From Synergistaceae bacterium (GTDB lineage Bacteria > Synergistota > Synergistia > Synergistales > Synergistaceae), in contig JAITOY010000033.1 in assembly GCA_031289775.1 (NCBI GenBank), positions 1 to 64,000 of the forward strand: a stretch of DNA of 64,000 bases, written 5' to 3'. This document shows, in pieces, positions 43,478 through 52,342 of this stretch. The notes beneath the pieces were generated by a model. That model saw nothing but the letters and a program-made list of their open reading frames with translations, did no database searches and was not told the origin of the DNA. Position numbers and translations under genes: made by a program. Within the stretch, counting starts at the first letter, position 1. Every line of letters begins with the position of its first letter.

Positions 43478-44272
43478 ATGCGCGGCATGAGGTGGAAGGC
43501 AAAATTCATTCTATTTAGTATCCTGTGCGGGGTTTTGTACTTCGTCGAACAGAGATATGATTTTTTCCGGCTTCGTGAGATAGACGTAGTCCCGGTTGGC
43601 ATTCTGCCGGACTCGATAGTGTGGGGAGCGATCCCGGTATCGTGTGAGCATTTTTGGCTCTCTCTTTTCCTAGGGGGACGTGAATTTGCTGGAAATATAG
43701 AGAATTTTTACCCGGTTGAGTTAAGCGTAAAAATTTCCGGGTGGGGCAGGTACAGGGTTCATATTAAGCCGCTCGAGCCTATACTGTACGTGTCATGGAG
43801 ATCGAATATGTGGCTTTTGTCAAAAAACGGACGCATGTGGCTGGCAAGTCATCCTTCGAACCTCGCTGTCAAAGGGATGGTCTTTCCGAAAAAACCGATC
43901 CTGGCGTGGGATTCTGGGCTGGCGCTTCCGATTGACCCAGAGAGTCGGAAGGGCGATATTTTCCCGTCCAGCCTCCCGATGGCAAAGATAAAAAAGTGGT
44001 ACGATGAGATCGAAAGGATAGGCTGGGAGGAAGATATATACTGCGTCTTGGCCAAGAAGCTGGACGGCAGGCCGGTTGTGCAGCTTTTGCTGGGGTCGGG
44101 CGAAAAAATATCGAGCGAGATAGTAGTAAAAGATGACACGGCCGACTGGGCCTCGCTCGCCGCGGCTCTCGCGGAAGTTTTTCCAGGGGCCGGAAACAGG
44201 ATTCCTGGCGGGTTGGTTGTGAACGCCACTTTCACGGATAAATTTACCGTTACAAGCAAGGATAATCGGTGA
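43478..44272 (+). CDS. ftsQ: FtsQ/DivIB-position cell division protein
   Basis: A 264-residue bitopic protein with a short basic N-terminus, one transmembrane helix (about residues 5-22) and a periplasmic domain that begins FFRLREIDVVPVG, the usual start of a POTRA-like strand. The remainder is divergent from known FtsQ. Identification rests on layout and position between murB and ftsA. It would recruit FtsL/FtsB to the septum. ATG 43478 follows murB after one base. Confidence 0.7.
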   Translation: MRGMRWKAKFILFSILCGVLYFVEQRYDFFRLREIDVVPVGILPDSIVWGAIPVSCEHFWLSLFLGGREFAGNIENFYPVELSVKISGWGRYRVHIKPLEPILYVSWRSNMWLLSKNGRMWLASHPSNLAVKGMVFPKKPILAWDSGLALPIDPESRKGDIFPSSLPMAKIKKWYDEIERIGWEEDIYCVLAKKLDGRPVVQLLLGSGEKISSEIVVKDDTADWASLAAALAEVFPGAGNRIPGGLVVNATFTDKFTVTSKDNR

Positions 44273-44312
44273 GATATCTTTAAAAGATTATTATTGATGG
44301 GGGGACCCCGCA

Positions 44313-45668
44313 TTGTTCAAAAAAACTTCAACTTCATCCGGCTACAGGGATCCGGAAGTTCTGGTGGGGTTAGATTTGGGTACAAGCAAGGTCACTGTGG
44401 TCGTTGCCGAGCGCGACGGGCCAAGCGGAGAGGCGCAGATAATCGGCATTGGCCAGTCGCCATCGCATGGCATCAGGAAAGGGCTCATAGTACATCTCGA
44501 TCAGGCGGTGCGTTCCGTTCGGCAGGCGGTAAGCGACGCGGAAAACATGGTAGGTCTCGAGCTTACCGACGCGACGGTCTCCTTCAGCGGCGGAGATGTG
44601 CAAAGCGTCAGGTCGAAGGGACTTATAACGCTAGGGAGATCGCCGCGAACCGTGATGCAGCTCGACGTAGGGCGCGTAATAGAGTCCGCGCAGGCGAACG
44701 TCGCGGTTCCGGCCAACCAAATGATATTACATACTATCCCGGTCGAGTATTCGCTCGACGGCAACAGCGGCATAGATGACCCTCTCGGCATGACGGGGAT
44801 GCGACTCGACATAGATCTCGAGTCGGTGATAGTCCCTCTAGCCACTGTGCAGAACGTCTACAATTGTGTGGACAGGGCGGGACTGAACGTCACCGGTTTT
44901 GTCATAAAACCGCTCGCGTCCGCTCTCGGAGCCATAACGCCAGAGGAGGGAATGGCTGGCGTCGCCATAGTCGATATTGGCGGCGGCACTTGCGGAGTTG
45001 CCGTGTTCGCGGAGAGCAGGCCGAAACATCTGGCTGTCCTCTCGGTGGGCGGTGACCATATAACAAACGACGTCGCGTCAGTCCTTAAAATTCCGATAGG
45101 CAAGGCCGAGGAGCTGAAAAGAGAGGTCGACCTCTTCGCTGACGATTCGCAGAACCTGTCGGAGAGACTGGAATTCGACCACAACGGCAGGAACTATTCC
45201 TACTCGCTTATTGAACTGACTGAGATTGTCCAGTGCAGAGTGGACGAGCTATTCGCCTCCCTTGTGAGGGGAGAGATGGGGAACGCGGGCGTCGCCATGC
45301 TTCCAGCTGGAATTGTCCTGACCGGCGGCGTTTCGCGAAGCGCCGGCATAGATCAGTATCTGTCGCGAACCATGGACATGCCGGTGCGGGTGGCGCCTCC
45401 TATCGATTCGAACCGAATGCCGCCTGGCAGGAATGGCCCGGAGTACACATGCGCTTCAGGTATCATACGATACGCTCTCGAGCAGGAGAGAGATCCGTTC
45501 AGGTACATAGAACAGCCGCTCGACCAACTGAAGATAGTGAGGACTCCTGGAATCAGCGGCGGGATTAAGCCCGGGCGAAGGTCGGACGCCGATGGCGGAG
45601 GCGAACCAAGGGTAAGCGGAGGGTCGATCATACAGTCAATAAAGGATGTTTTAAAGGAGCTTTTTTAA
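44313..45668 (+). CDS. ftsA: Cell division protein FtsA
   Basis: A 451-residue actin-fold ATPase that tethers FtsZ to the membrane. Motifs include VGLDLGTSKVTVVV (phosphate 1, about 18-31), the SHUTA subdomain (about residues 95-170), VDIGGGTCGVAV (phosphate 2, about 220) and LTGGVSRSAG. The C-terminal IIQSIKDVLKELF is the amphipathic membrane-targeting helix. The TTG start at 44313 is preceded by a GGGGGGA site. It leads into ftsZ after 12 bases. Confidence 0.95.
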   Translation: MFKKTSTSSGYRDPEVLVGLDLGTSKVTVVVAERDGPSGEAQIIGIGQSPSHGIRKGLIVHLDQAVRSVRQAVSDAENMVGLELTDATVSFSGGDVQSVRSKGLITLGRSPRTVMQLDVGRVIESAQANVAVPANQMILHTIPVEYSLDGNSGIDDPLGMTGMRLDIDLESVIVPLATVQNVYNCVDRAGLNVTGFVIKPLASALGAITPEEGMAGVAIVDIGGGTCGVAVFAESRPKHLAVLSVGGDHITNDVASVLKIPIGKAEELKREVDLFADDSQNLSERLEFDHNGRNYSYSLIELTEIVQCRVDELFASLVRGEMGNAGVAMLPAGIVLTGGVSRSAGIDQYLSRTMDMPVRVAPPIDSNRMPPGRNGPEYTCASGIIRYALEQERDPFRYIEQPLDQLKIVRTPGISGGIKPGRRSDADGGGEPRVSGGSIIQSIKDVLKELF

Positions 45669-45680
45669 GGAGAGATAAAC

Positions 45681-46904
45681 ATGCCGGATATTTTTCAACT
45701 TGACAGACCTTACCGAGCAAGCCGCGAAGTAATAAAGGTGGTTGGAGTTGGCGGAGGCGGGAACAACGCGCTAAACCACATTATTCGGGGGGGAGTCGGC
45801 GGAGTGGATTTCATAGCCGCCAACACAGATCAGGCCCATCTGGAGCTCTCGGAGGCCCAGATCAAGATAACGCTGGGGCGTGAACTGACTCGCGGCCTCG
45901 GGGCCGGTTCGGAACCGTCAGTCGGCCAGAAAGCGGCCGTCGAGTCGCGCGAGGAGCTGCGCGCGGCCCTCGACGGTGCGGACATGGTGTTTTTAGCCGC
46001 CGGTATGGGCGGCGGCACCGGGACTGGCGCGTCGCCTGTGATAGCGAACATCGCAAAGGAGACGGGCGCGCTTGTCGTGGCGGTCGTGACGCGACCGTTC
46101 CAGTTCGAGGGCCGCAGACGTCTCGGTCACGCCGCAGACGGAATAAACCGCCTCAGAGAAGAGGTCGACGCCCTGATCGTGATACCGAACGACAGGCTAC
46201 TTACGATCTCCGACCGCAGGACGCCGTTGAGCGACGCGTTCAAACTAGCCGATAACGTATTGCATCAGGCGGTTCAAGGCGTGACGGATCTCATTCTGAG
46301 GCCTGGGCTCGTGAACGTCGACTTTGCGGACGTCCGCACAATAATGAGCAACGCCGGCTCCGCGATAATGGGCATTGGCGAGGGTTACGGCGAAAACAGG
46401 GTCACGACCGCGGCTCACAACGCGATAAACAGCCCACTGATGGAGACGCCGATGATTGGCGCGAAAGGGGTGCTCTTCAACGTCTCGGGCGGGGCCAATA
46501 TCGGCATCCACGAGGTTGAGGACGCCGCCGAGATAATAAACAACGCGAGCGACGAGGACGCGTTCATAATATGGGGGCATGTCTATGACCCTGAGATGGA
46601 CGACGCTGTAAAAATCACGGTAATAGCTACTGGTTTCGACGAGGTCGCTCCGGCGAAACCGGCAACGCCGGCGGTCTCGAAAAGCTTTTCGGCCCCGTCT
46701 AAAGTGATTGTATCAGGGGCCGCGACAACTCCGCAGGCGCCTACGCAGTCCGCCCCCGCGGCGCCAGCCCAGACGAGGGCAAGAGCGGAACTCGGCGAAA
46801 CAGACGTACGTCTCGCCGGGCTTGAATCGGAGGATCTTTTCCGCGCGAGCGGGGCGCCGACGAACCAGTTGGACATACCGGCGTACCTGAGGAAGAAAAA
46901 ATAA
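45681..46904 (+). CDS. ftsZ: Cell division protein FtsZ
   Basis: A 407-residue tubulin-like GTPase that forms the division ring. It has [14 protein letters not shown] (about 21-34), NTDQAHL, the tubulin signature GGGTGTG (110-116), NDRLL, and the T7 loop NVDFADVR (about 211-218). A Pro/Ala-rich linker (about 325-390) leads to the C-terminal conserved peptide [11 protein letters not shown] that binds FtsA. A GGAGA site precedes the ATG. Its stop codon TAA overlaps a possible AUA start of the next gene. Confidence 0.97.
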   Translation: MPDIFQLDRPYRASREVIKVVGVGGGGNNALNHIIRGGVGGVDFIAANTDQAHLELSEAQIKITLGRELTRGLGAGSEPSVGQKAAVESREELRAALDGADMVFLAAGMGGGTGTGASPVIANIAKETGALVVAVVTRPFQFEGRRRLGHAADGINRLREEVDALIVIPNDRLLTISDRRTPLSDAFKLADNVLHQAVQGVTDLILRPGLVNVDFADVRTIMSNAGSAIMGIGEGYGENRVTTAAHNAINSPLMETPMIGAKGVLFNVSGGANIGIHEVEDAAEIINNASDEDAFIIWGHVYDPEMDDAVKITVIATGFDEVAPAKPATPAVSKSFSAPSKVIVSGAATTPQAPTQSAPAAPAQTRARAELGETDVRLAGLESEDLFRASGAPTNQLDIPAYLRKKK

Positions 46905-47026
46905 GAACCGTAACAGAGTGGGCAAGCTGGGCCGATTACAGGAAAAGCGAGCGCGCCGCGGCGGATCTGGTTTCAGGCGGGGACATACCGGCAGCGTTAT
47001 TTTTCCCGGCCGACTACTCTGTAGGG

Positions 47027-48400
47027 ATGGCGAACCTTGGCTATCATTATATATATAGAAGACTTCGAGAATTAGGAGCGTCAGTAGAGAGGTTTTTCGC
47101 GTCCCCTGTTCCATACAGATCCGTCGAGGGGGACGTTATGCTCGAGAGATTTCCAATCGTTATGGCTGCGGTGGCGTACGAGGGAGATGTTCCGGTTTTA
47201 GCGAAGTGGCTGGCGAGAGGCGGCATTTCGCCGTCGCGGGAACGGCGGGACAGGGACGGTTTCCCTCTTGTCGGCGCGGGAGGGGCGATAACATATATCA
47301 ACCCTCTCTCCCTCGCGGGCGTATGTGACTTCATAGTCCTTGGGGACGGACTTCCTGTTCTTCCGCATATAGTGGATACGCTTCGGAGCGCGGGAGGACG
47401 TTCGGAAACCCTAAAAAAGCTCGCCGAGCATCCGTCGATACTGATTCCAGCGCTGCACCTCGACGGACATGCGCGACTTGAAGTATCGAAGCGGGCGGAT
47501 TTGTCCGACGATTTTGGGCATGGCAACTGGATAGCCCCGATGTCGGCGTTCGGAGACACACTTTTGGTAGAGCTTCAGCGCGGATGCGAGAGGGGATGTG
47601 GGTTTTGCGTGCTTCCATCCTGCTTCGCTCCTCTGAGGCGGAGACGTTCTGATGTTGTGAGTGGGGACGTGAAAAACGTCTCAGAGAGGGTGGAATTCGC
47701 TCAGGTGGGCCTCGTGACTCCCGAGGCTGGCGACTATCCGAGGCTCGATCGGTTGCTGGAGGACGTGGAGTTCCTGGGAAAAGGAGTCTCGTTCGCCTCG
47801 CTCAGGGTGGATGGATTGACACGGAACGTTGTAAAGGCCCTTGCAAGGGGAGGAAGGCACAGTCTCACAATAGCCCCTGAAACCGGAGACGACGAGTTCA
47901 GGGCTTCATGCGGCAAACGTTTCACGAACGACCGCATAATTGACGCGCTGGCTATGGCGAAAGAGGAGGGTATTGCAAAGGTTAAGCTTTATTTTATGAT
48001 AGGCCTTCCGGGCGAGAGCGATGGGGAGATTCTCTCCATAGCGGCACTGTGCGGCAGAATACGCAGGGAGACGGGGCTCAGACTTACTGCGACTGTATCG
48101 CCGTTCATTCCGAAGCCGGGCGCCGCCTGGCAGTGCGAAAGCTTCACCGGAGAGAGAGAGTTGAAGGCAAAACTCGCGCTTCTGAGAAGCTCCGCCGGAG
48201 GAATCCCGGGAGTCTCGATACAAAACGCGAGTGTCAAGGAAGCGTCGCTGGAATACGCCTTGTCGTGGGCGTCATTGGATACGTCAAAAAAAATAGCGGA
48301 AGCCGCGGAATATTCGGTTTCCATAAAAATAAAGTCCGCTTTTGTTGACAGGGACGCAGCGACCCGTGAGCTTTCGAGTCTCGGGCTTTTTACAAAATGA
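47027..48400 (+). CDS. Radical SAM protein (TIGR03960-like layout), N-terminus uncertain
   Basis: 457 residues from the first ATG. The cluster motif CERGCGFC (C187, C191, C194) binds the 4Fe-4S cluster for S-adenosylmethionine cleavage, and SLTIAPETGDDEFRASCGK and KVKLYFMIGLPGE fit the barrel of this family. The N-terminal part resembles the Rossmann-like domain of methylthiotransferase or B12-type relatives without an obvious cobalamin motif. Coding-like sequence continues upstream of ATG 47027 to 46901 (WADYRKSERAAADL, then PAALFFPADYSVGMANLGY), with no ATG, GTG or TTG, so translation may start at ATA 46901, behind GAGGA. The substrate is unknown. Confidence 0.85.
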   Translation: MANLGYHYIYRRLRELGASVERFFASPVPYRSVEGDVMLERFPIVMAAVAYEGDVPVLAKWLARGGISPSRERRDRDGFPLVGAGGAITYINPLSLAGVCDFIVLGDGLPVLPHIVDTLRSAGGRSETLKKLAEHPSILIPALHLDGHARLEVSKRADLSDDFGHGNWIAPMSAFGDTLLVELQRGCERGCGFCVLPSCFAPLRRRRSDVVSGDVKNVSERVEFAQVGLVTPEAGDYPRLDRLLEDVEFLGKGVSFASLRVDGLTRNVVKALARGGRHSLTIAPETGDDEFRASCGKRFTNDRIIDALAMAKEEGIAKVKLYFMIGLPGESDGEILSIAALCGRIRRETGLRLTATVSPFIPKPGAAWQCESFTGERELKAKLALLRSSAGGIPGVSIQNASVKEASLEYALSWASLDTSKKIAEAAEYSVSIKIKSAFVDRDAATRELSSLGLFTK

Positions 48401-48425
48401 ATACTTTCATAAAGGGGGTAACGTT

Positions 48426-49109
48426 ATGACGGCTACGAGCAGGAGATCAAGGAACTACAAAGAGAGGAATTCAATGCTTGCGTTTGGGCACTTTGCGTTG
48501 CCGGTGGCGGCTATGGTCGCCCTTGGACTGTTGTTCGTGGGCATAAAGCTCTTTTTTCTGACGCCCGTGACCCGCCACGGCGGAGTCGAGCTGGGAGGTC
48601 CAATAGCCCAGGGACAGCAGGAAAGCGAGTACAAATTCGCGGATGAAATACCTATCGAACCAGCGCAGGGACAGTTCGCCGTAATGAATGTCCAGGAGTC
48701 TGACGCGGCGAGGTTCGAGGCTGGAACGCGGCTCGCCGGGCCCATGACGACAAATGACTCCGGCGGGAGGGTGCAGGCGCCGAAACCGGCTCAGGCATCA
48801 AAGCCGCAGGCGAGCGCAAAGCCGAGCACAAAACCGAGCGCCACGACGAAAAAAGTCCAGAATACCCCGACAAACGGAAAATGGTCCGTCCAAATCGGCG
48901 CGTTTTCAAACGCCGCCGGAGCGAGCACCGTGGTAAGCGAGATGAAAAAGCAGGGTTATACCGCAAGTATATCGCAAAGCAGCGCCGCGTCCGGATCGAC
49001 GTTTCACAGAGTCCGGGTTGCCGCTGGAAACTCGAAGGAAGAAGCTGGCAGACTGGCTGCGGAGCTGGAGAAAAAGGGTTATCCAGTCCTCGTAGTCCCG
49101 ACTAACTGA
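48426..49109 (+). CDS. SPOR-domain membrane protein
   Basis: A 227-residue bitopic protein with a basic cytoplasmic N-terminus, one transmembrane helix (about residues 20-42), a low-complexity Pro/Ala/Lys/Ser/Thr linker (about 115-150) and a C-terminal SPOR domain (WSVQIGAFSNAAGASTVV, then FHRVRVAAGNSKEEAGRLA). SPOR domains bind glycan denuded of stem peptides at the septum, so a division role like FtsN is likely, in keeping with the nearby ftsZ. ATG 48426 follows AAAGGGGG. It stands 25 bases behind the radical SAM gene. Confidence 0.85.
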   Translation: MTATSRRSRNYKERNSMLAFGHFALPVAAMVALGLLFVGIKLFFLTPVTRHGGVELGGPIAQGQQESEYKFADEIPIEPAQGQFAVMNVQESDAARFEAGTRLAGPMTTNDSGGRVQAPKPAQASKPQASAKPSTKPSATTKKVQNTPTNGKWSVQIGAFSNAAGASTVVSEMKKQGYTASISQSSAASGSTFHRVRVAAGNSKEEAGRLAAELEKKGYPVLVVPTN

Positions 49110-49131
49110 GGGACGCCCGGGCCGCTCGTTC

Positions 49132-50151
49132 ATGCAGCGCCCGATAGAGAGAGACCCGGCTCGGGCCAACCGGGGCGAAATAATCGACGATATCGGGCGC
49201 AGGATAAACTACGCCCGAATATCTGTTACGGACAGGTGCAACTATCGCTGTTCATACTGTATGCCGGAGGACGGCGTGTCGGGTCTGCGTCATGACGAGA
49301 TAATGAGATACGAGGACATAACTTTTCTCTGTCGAGTCCTCGAAGGCCTCGGCGTACGCAAGTTCAGGTTTACAGGCGGAGAACCGCTCGTCAGGAAGGG
49401 CATGATAACCTTCCTGAGGGGTTTCAGGAGAGATTTCCCAAACGCCGCGCTAGCGCTCACCACTAATGCCTCGCTTCTGGGAAAATATTCCGCCGATCTC
49501 GCAGGCATAGGTCTTGCGAGCTTGAACATCAGCCTCGACACCTTGAACCCGGAAAAATTCAGGCGGATAACGAGGGTTGGCGACCTTCGTGACGTCGTAG
49601 CTGGCGTCGGCGCCGCGCGCGCGGCCGGAGTTCCAACCATCAAGACGAACACAGTCCTGATCAGGGGGTTCAACGACGATGAGCTGCCGGCGATATTGTC
49701 TTTTGCCTGGGATAATGGGTTTATGCCAAGAATAATAGAATTTATGCCTCTCGATGGCGCGCTTTGGCGCGAGGACAAATTTATCTCCGCCAGGGAGGTT
49801 CTCGGCGCGTCCCCGTTCTATGAGCCCTGGCGCCCGACGGCGCCTGAAGGAACTGGAGAAGTGCCATCCGGCCCGGCCGCTTACTATATCGACAATCGAA
49901 ACAGGGTAGTAGGGATTATCGACGCTGTGTCGAAGCATTTTTGCGCCTCTTGCAACAGACTGAGGGTAAGCGCGTCCGGATGCCTCAGGGCGTGTCTCTT
50001 TGGCGCCGCGGATGTTCGTCTTCTGGATATGCTCAGGGAGAGGGACGAGGTTCTCCTGAGGGAGGCGGTACTCACTGGAATGATGACGAAACCGGAGCAT
50101 TGGGACGTCTCGTCTTTTGGCGCCGGTAATATGTCGGGCATTGGAGGCTGA
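49132..50151 (+). CDS. moaA: GTP 3',8-cyclase MoaA
   Basis: A 339-residue radical SAM enzyme that starts molybdopterin synthesis from GTP. The N-terminal cluster motif CNYRCSYC (C36, C40, C43), the GGEPLVRKG loop, the second cluster site with C271, C274 and C288, and the C-terminal Gly-Gly needed for activity are all present. No strong ribosome binding site lies at ATG 49132. It forms an operon with moaC and a moaB-like gene. Confidence 0.95.
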   Translation: MQRPIERDPARANRGEIIDDIGRRINYARISVTDRCNYRCSYCMPEDGVSGLRHDEIMRYEDITFLCRVLEGLGVRKFRFTGGEPLVRKGMITFLRGFRRDFPNAALALTTNASLLGKYSADLAGIGLASLNISLDTLNPEKFRRITRVGDLRDVVAGVGAARAAGVPTIKTNTVLIRGFNDDELPAILSFAWDNGFMPRIIEFMPLDGALWREDKFISAREVLGASPFYEPWRPTAPEGTGEVPSGPAAYYIDNRNRVVGIIDAVSKHFCASCNRLRVSASGCLRACLFGAADVRLLDMLRERDEVLLREAVLTGMMTKPEHWDVSSFGAGNMSGIGG

Positions 50152-50157
50152 TATCGC

Positions 50158-50646
50158 GTGACGGAGTGGACGCACTTTGACGAGTCCGGCCGGCCGATGA
50201 TGGTCGACGTTGGCGCAAAAAACGATACCGTGAGGAAAGCCCTCGCCGAGGCGTGGGTGGAGCTGCCGGAATCTGTGTTCGTGGCTGTGAGGGACGGCGA
50301 TATGACAAAAGGAAACCCTATCTCGATAGCGGAGCTGGGCGGAATAATGGGAGCGAAAAAAACGCCGGATCTCATACCGCTCTGTCACGGCATAAGGCTG
50401 GATAGTCTGAAGGTGAGCTGCGAGCTGCACGACGAAAAAAAATCCCTCAGAATATTGTGCGAGGCCTCTGCCCGCGACGTCACAGGAGTCGAAATGGAGG
50501 CGCTGACAGGCGTCTCCGTCGCGGCTCTTGTATTTTACGATATGTGCAAGGGCGTCGATAAAGGTATGATAATAAGGAGCGTCAGGCTCCTCGAAAAATC
50601 CGGCGGGAAAAGCGGCGAGTGGGCGTGGGAGGAGAAGAATGGATGA
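50158..50646 (+). CDS. moaC: Cyclic pyranopterin monophosphate synthase MoaC
   Basis: A 162-residue enzyme acting after MoaA. It has MVDVGAKNDTVRKA near the N-terminus, the active-site IPLCHGIRLDSL (about residues 73-84), and GVEMEALTGVSVAALVFYDMCKG with the conserved Met-Glu-Ala-Leu-Thr and Asp-Met-Cys-Lys. GTG 50158 lies 10 bases behind GGAGG. It overlaps the next gene by 4 bases (ATGA). Confidence 0.95.
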   Translation: MTEWTHFDESGRPMMVDVGAKNDTVRKALAEAWVELPESVFVAVRDGDMTKGNPISIAELGGIMGAKKTPDLIPLCHGIRLDSLKVSCELHDEKKSLRILCEASARDVTGVEMEALTGVSVAALVFYDMCKGVDKGMIIRSVRLLEKSGGKSGEWAWEEKNG

Positions 50647-51461
50647 GCGACAGGATTTTAGGGCTTTATAACGCGGATTCAAAAGAATGGGATAAGTTGG
50701 TTTACCTTCACAACAACTCAAAGGGAAGCGTCTGCGTAAACGGCGCCCCTGCGGTTCTCGTTTTAAACAGGCCTGGCGACGCCGTCGCGAGTGACGCGGG
50801 TTATGTGATTGTCGTTCCGCAGGATTTTGAGGCGCCCAATGAGCGATATATAACGATAGGGGACGGCGACTGTATGCTTTGGCTGGATTCGGATGGCGTT
50901 CTCGGCGTCTGTAACTCCGGTTTTGCCGGCGTCTCCTCGAGATTGACGATTTCGCGCCGCATAAGCGCCTGTGTGCTCACCGTCAGCGATAAGGCCTCCC
51001 GGGGAGAGCGCGTGGATACGGCGGGCCCCATGCTTGCCGATATGGCCGAAGCTATCGGCGCGAAAGTGGAGGAACGAGCCACGGTTCCGGACAAGAGAGA
51101 CCTCATAGCGCAAAAACTAACGGAGTGGGCGGATAAAGGTTTTCAGCTAGTACTCACAACCGGCGGCACTGGAATCTCACGCAGAGACGTGACACCTGAG
51201 GCGCTTATGGACGTTCACGATAAAATCGTTCCGGGGTTCGGCGAGATCATGAGAAACAGGTCGATGGCCTACACGACGAGGGGTTTTCTCACGAGGAGCC
51301 TCGCGGTCACGAGAGGCGGCGCTCTCATAATAGCCTTCCCCGGCAGCGAGAGAGCCGTACGCCAGTGCTTCGAGGCGATTGCCCCTTCCATAAGGCACGC
51401 GGTAGAAATACTCGTCGGCTGGGATGTCGAGTGCGGCGGTCATTACAGGGGGGAGAAGTGA
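50643..51461 (+). CDS. MoaB/MogA-family molybdopterin adenylyltransferase with N-terminal extension
   Basis: A 272-residue protein. Residues about 110-272 form a MoaB/MogA domain with ACVLTVSDKASRGERVD, the LTTGGTGISRRDVTPEA molybdopterin-binding loop, and IAFPGSERAV. The first 105 residues (from MSDRILGLYNADSKEWDKLVYL, in pieces) are not part of that domain; they look like a small beta-rich unit, perhaps MOSC-like, but I do not recognise it. Free MoaB is usually about 165-190 residues. The protein should adenylate molybdopterin before metal insertion. It starts inside the moaC stop. Confidence 0.85.
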   Translation: MSDRILGLYNADSKEWDKLVYLHNNSKGSVCVNGAPAVLVLNRPGDAVASDAGYVIVVPQDFEAPNERYITIGDGDCMLWLDSDGVLGVCNSGFAGVSSRLTISRRISACVLTVSDKASRGERVDTAGPMLADMAEAIGAKVEERATVPDKRDLIAQKLTEWADKGFQLVLTTGGTGISRRDVTPEALMDVHDKIVPGFGEIMRNRSMAYTTRGFLTRSLAVTRGGALIIAFPGSERAVRQCFEAIAPSIRHAVEILVGWDVECGGHYRGEK

Positions 51462-51463
51462 CG

Positions 51464-52342
51464 ATGGCGGACAGACGCGTGGAAAGGTGCGTTTTAATCA
51501 GCGGCCTCTCCGGCGCCGGCAAAACAACGGCCCTCAAAACCCTTGAGGATCAGGGGTTCTTCGCCGTCGACAACGTTCCTCCAACTATGATGTCCGAGCT
51601 TATGACGGTGCTCTCCCGCAGCGGGTCAGCCGTAGACGTCGGCGTTGCGATAGTGGCGGATGCCAGGGGCGATGCGCTCCTCGACGATCTCCTGAGTACC
51701 CTCGACGAGCTCGAGAGCGTGCTGCCGAGTGTAACCCTTCTGTTCCTCGACGCGTCTGACGAGTCGCTCGTCATGAGATTTGAGACGACCCGGCGCAGAC
51801 ATCCGCTGGGCGACGGCGTCACTATAATCGACGGCATAACGAAGGAGCGTCGTCTGCTCGCCAGCGTGATATCCCGAGCCGATATATTGATAGACACGTC
51901 GTTTCTCCTGCCAAGCGAACTCAGGGCGATGATTCTCTCGGAGCTTGGCGAGGCCGAGTCTCCAATCTCGGTTGTGGTGAGCTCTTTCGGGTTTAAAAAT
52001 GGCATCCCGATCGACTGCGATTACCTGTTTGACGTTCGTTTCCTTCCAAACCCGAACTATGTCCCTGAGCTGCAAATGCTCTCCGGCAAAGACCAGGCGA
52101 TACGAGATTACCTGGACAGGGATGATCGCAAAAAAACATTCGTCGGCAGGCTTGAGTCTCTGGTTGAGTTTGTGTTAAGCGGCTACGAAAACACGTCTAA
52201 AAAACACGTGCACATCGCTGTAGGGTGTACTGGCGGCAGACACAGATCCGTCGCCATAGCCGAGGAACTTGCCTCGCTTCTTTCAGCCTCGGGCCGTCTC
52301 GTGACAGTATCGCACAGGGACATCGACCTGGAGGCAGGATGA
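51464..52342 (+). CDS. rapZ: RNase adapter/nucleotide-binding protein RapZ
   Basis: A 292-residue P-loop protein (YvcJ/RapZ). Walker A GLSGAGKTT is at residues 14-22, then FFAVDNVPP, the FLDASDESLVMRFETTRRRHPL segment, and the C-terminal domain with RFLPNPNYVPEL and HIAVGCTGGRHRSVAIAE. In E. coli it targets a small RNA of amino-sugar synthesis; in Gram-positives its role is less clear. ATG 51464 follows GGGGAGAA. It heads the rapZ-yvcK-whiA set and overlaps yvcK. Confidence 0.95.
   Translation: MADRRVERCVLISGLSGAGKTTALKTLEDQGFFAVDNVPPTMMSELMTVLSRSGSAVDVGVAIVADARGDALLDDLLSTLDELESVLPSVTLLFLDASDESLVMRFETTRRRHPLGDGVTIIDGITKERRLLASVISRADILIDTSFLLPSELRAMILSELGEAESPISVVVSSFGFKNGIPIDCDYLFDVRFLPNPNYVPELQMLSGKDQAIRDYLDRDDRKKTFVGRLESLVEFVLSGYENTSKKHVHIAVGCTGGRHRSVAIAEELASLLSASGRLVTVSHRDIDLEAG

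Noticed and set aside
49450-50721. Minus-strand open frame of 423 residues
   Set aside because: It covers moaA and moaC in antisense; both plus-strand genes are beyond doubt.
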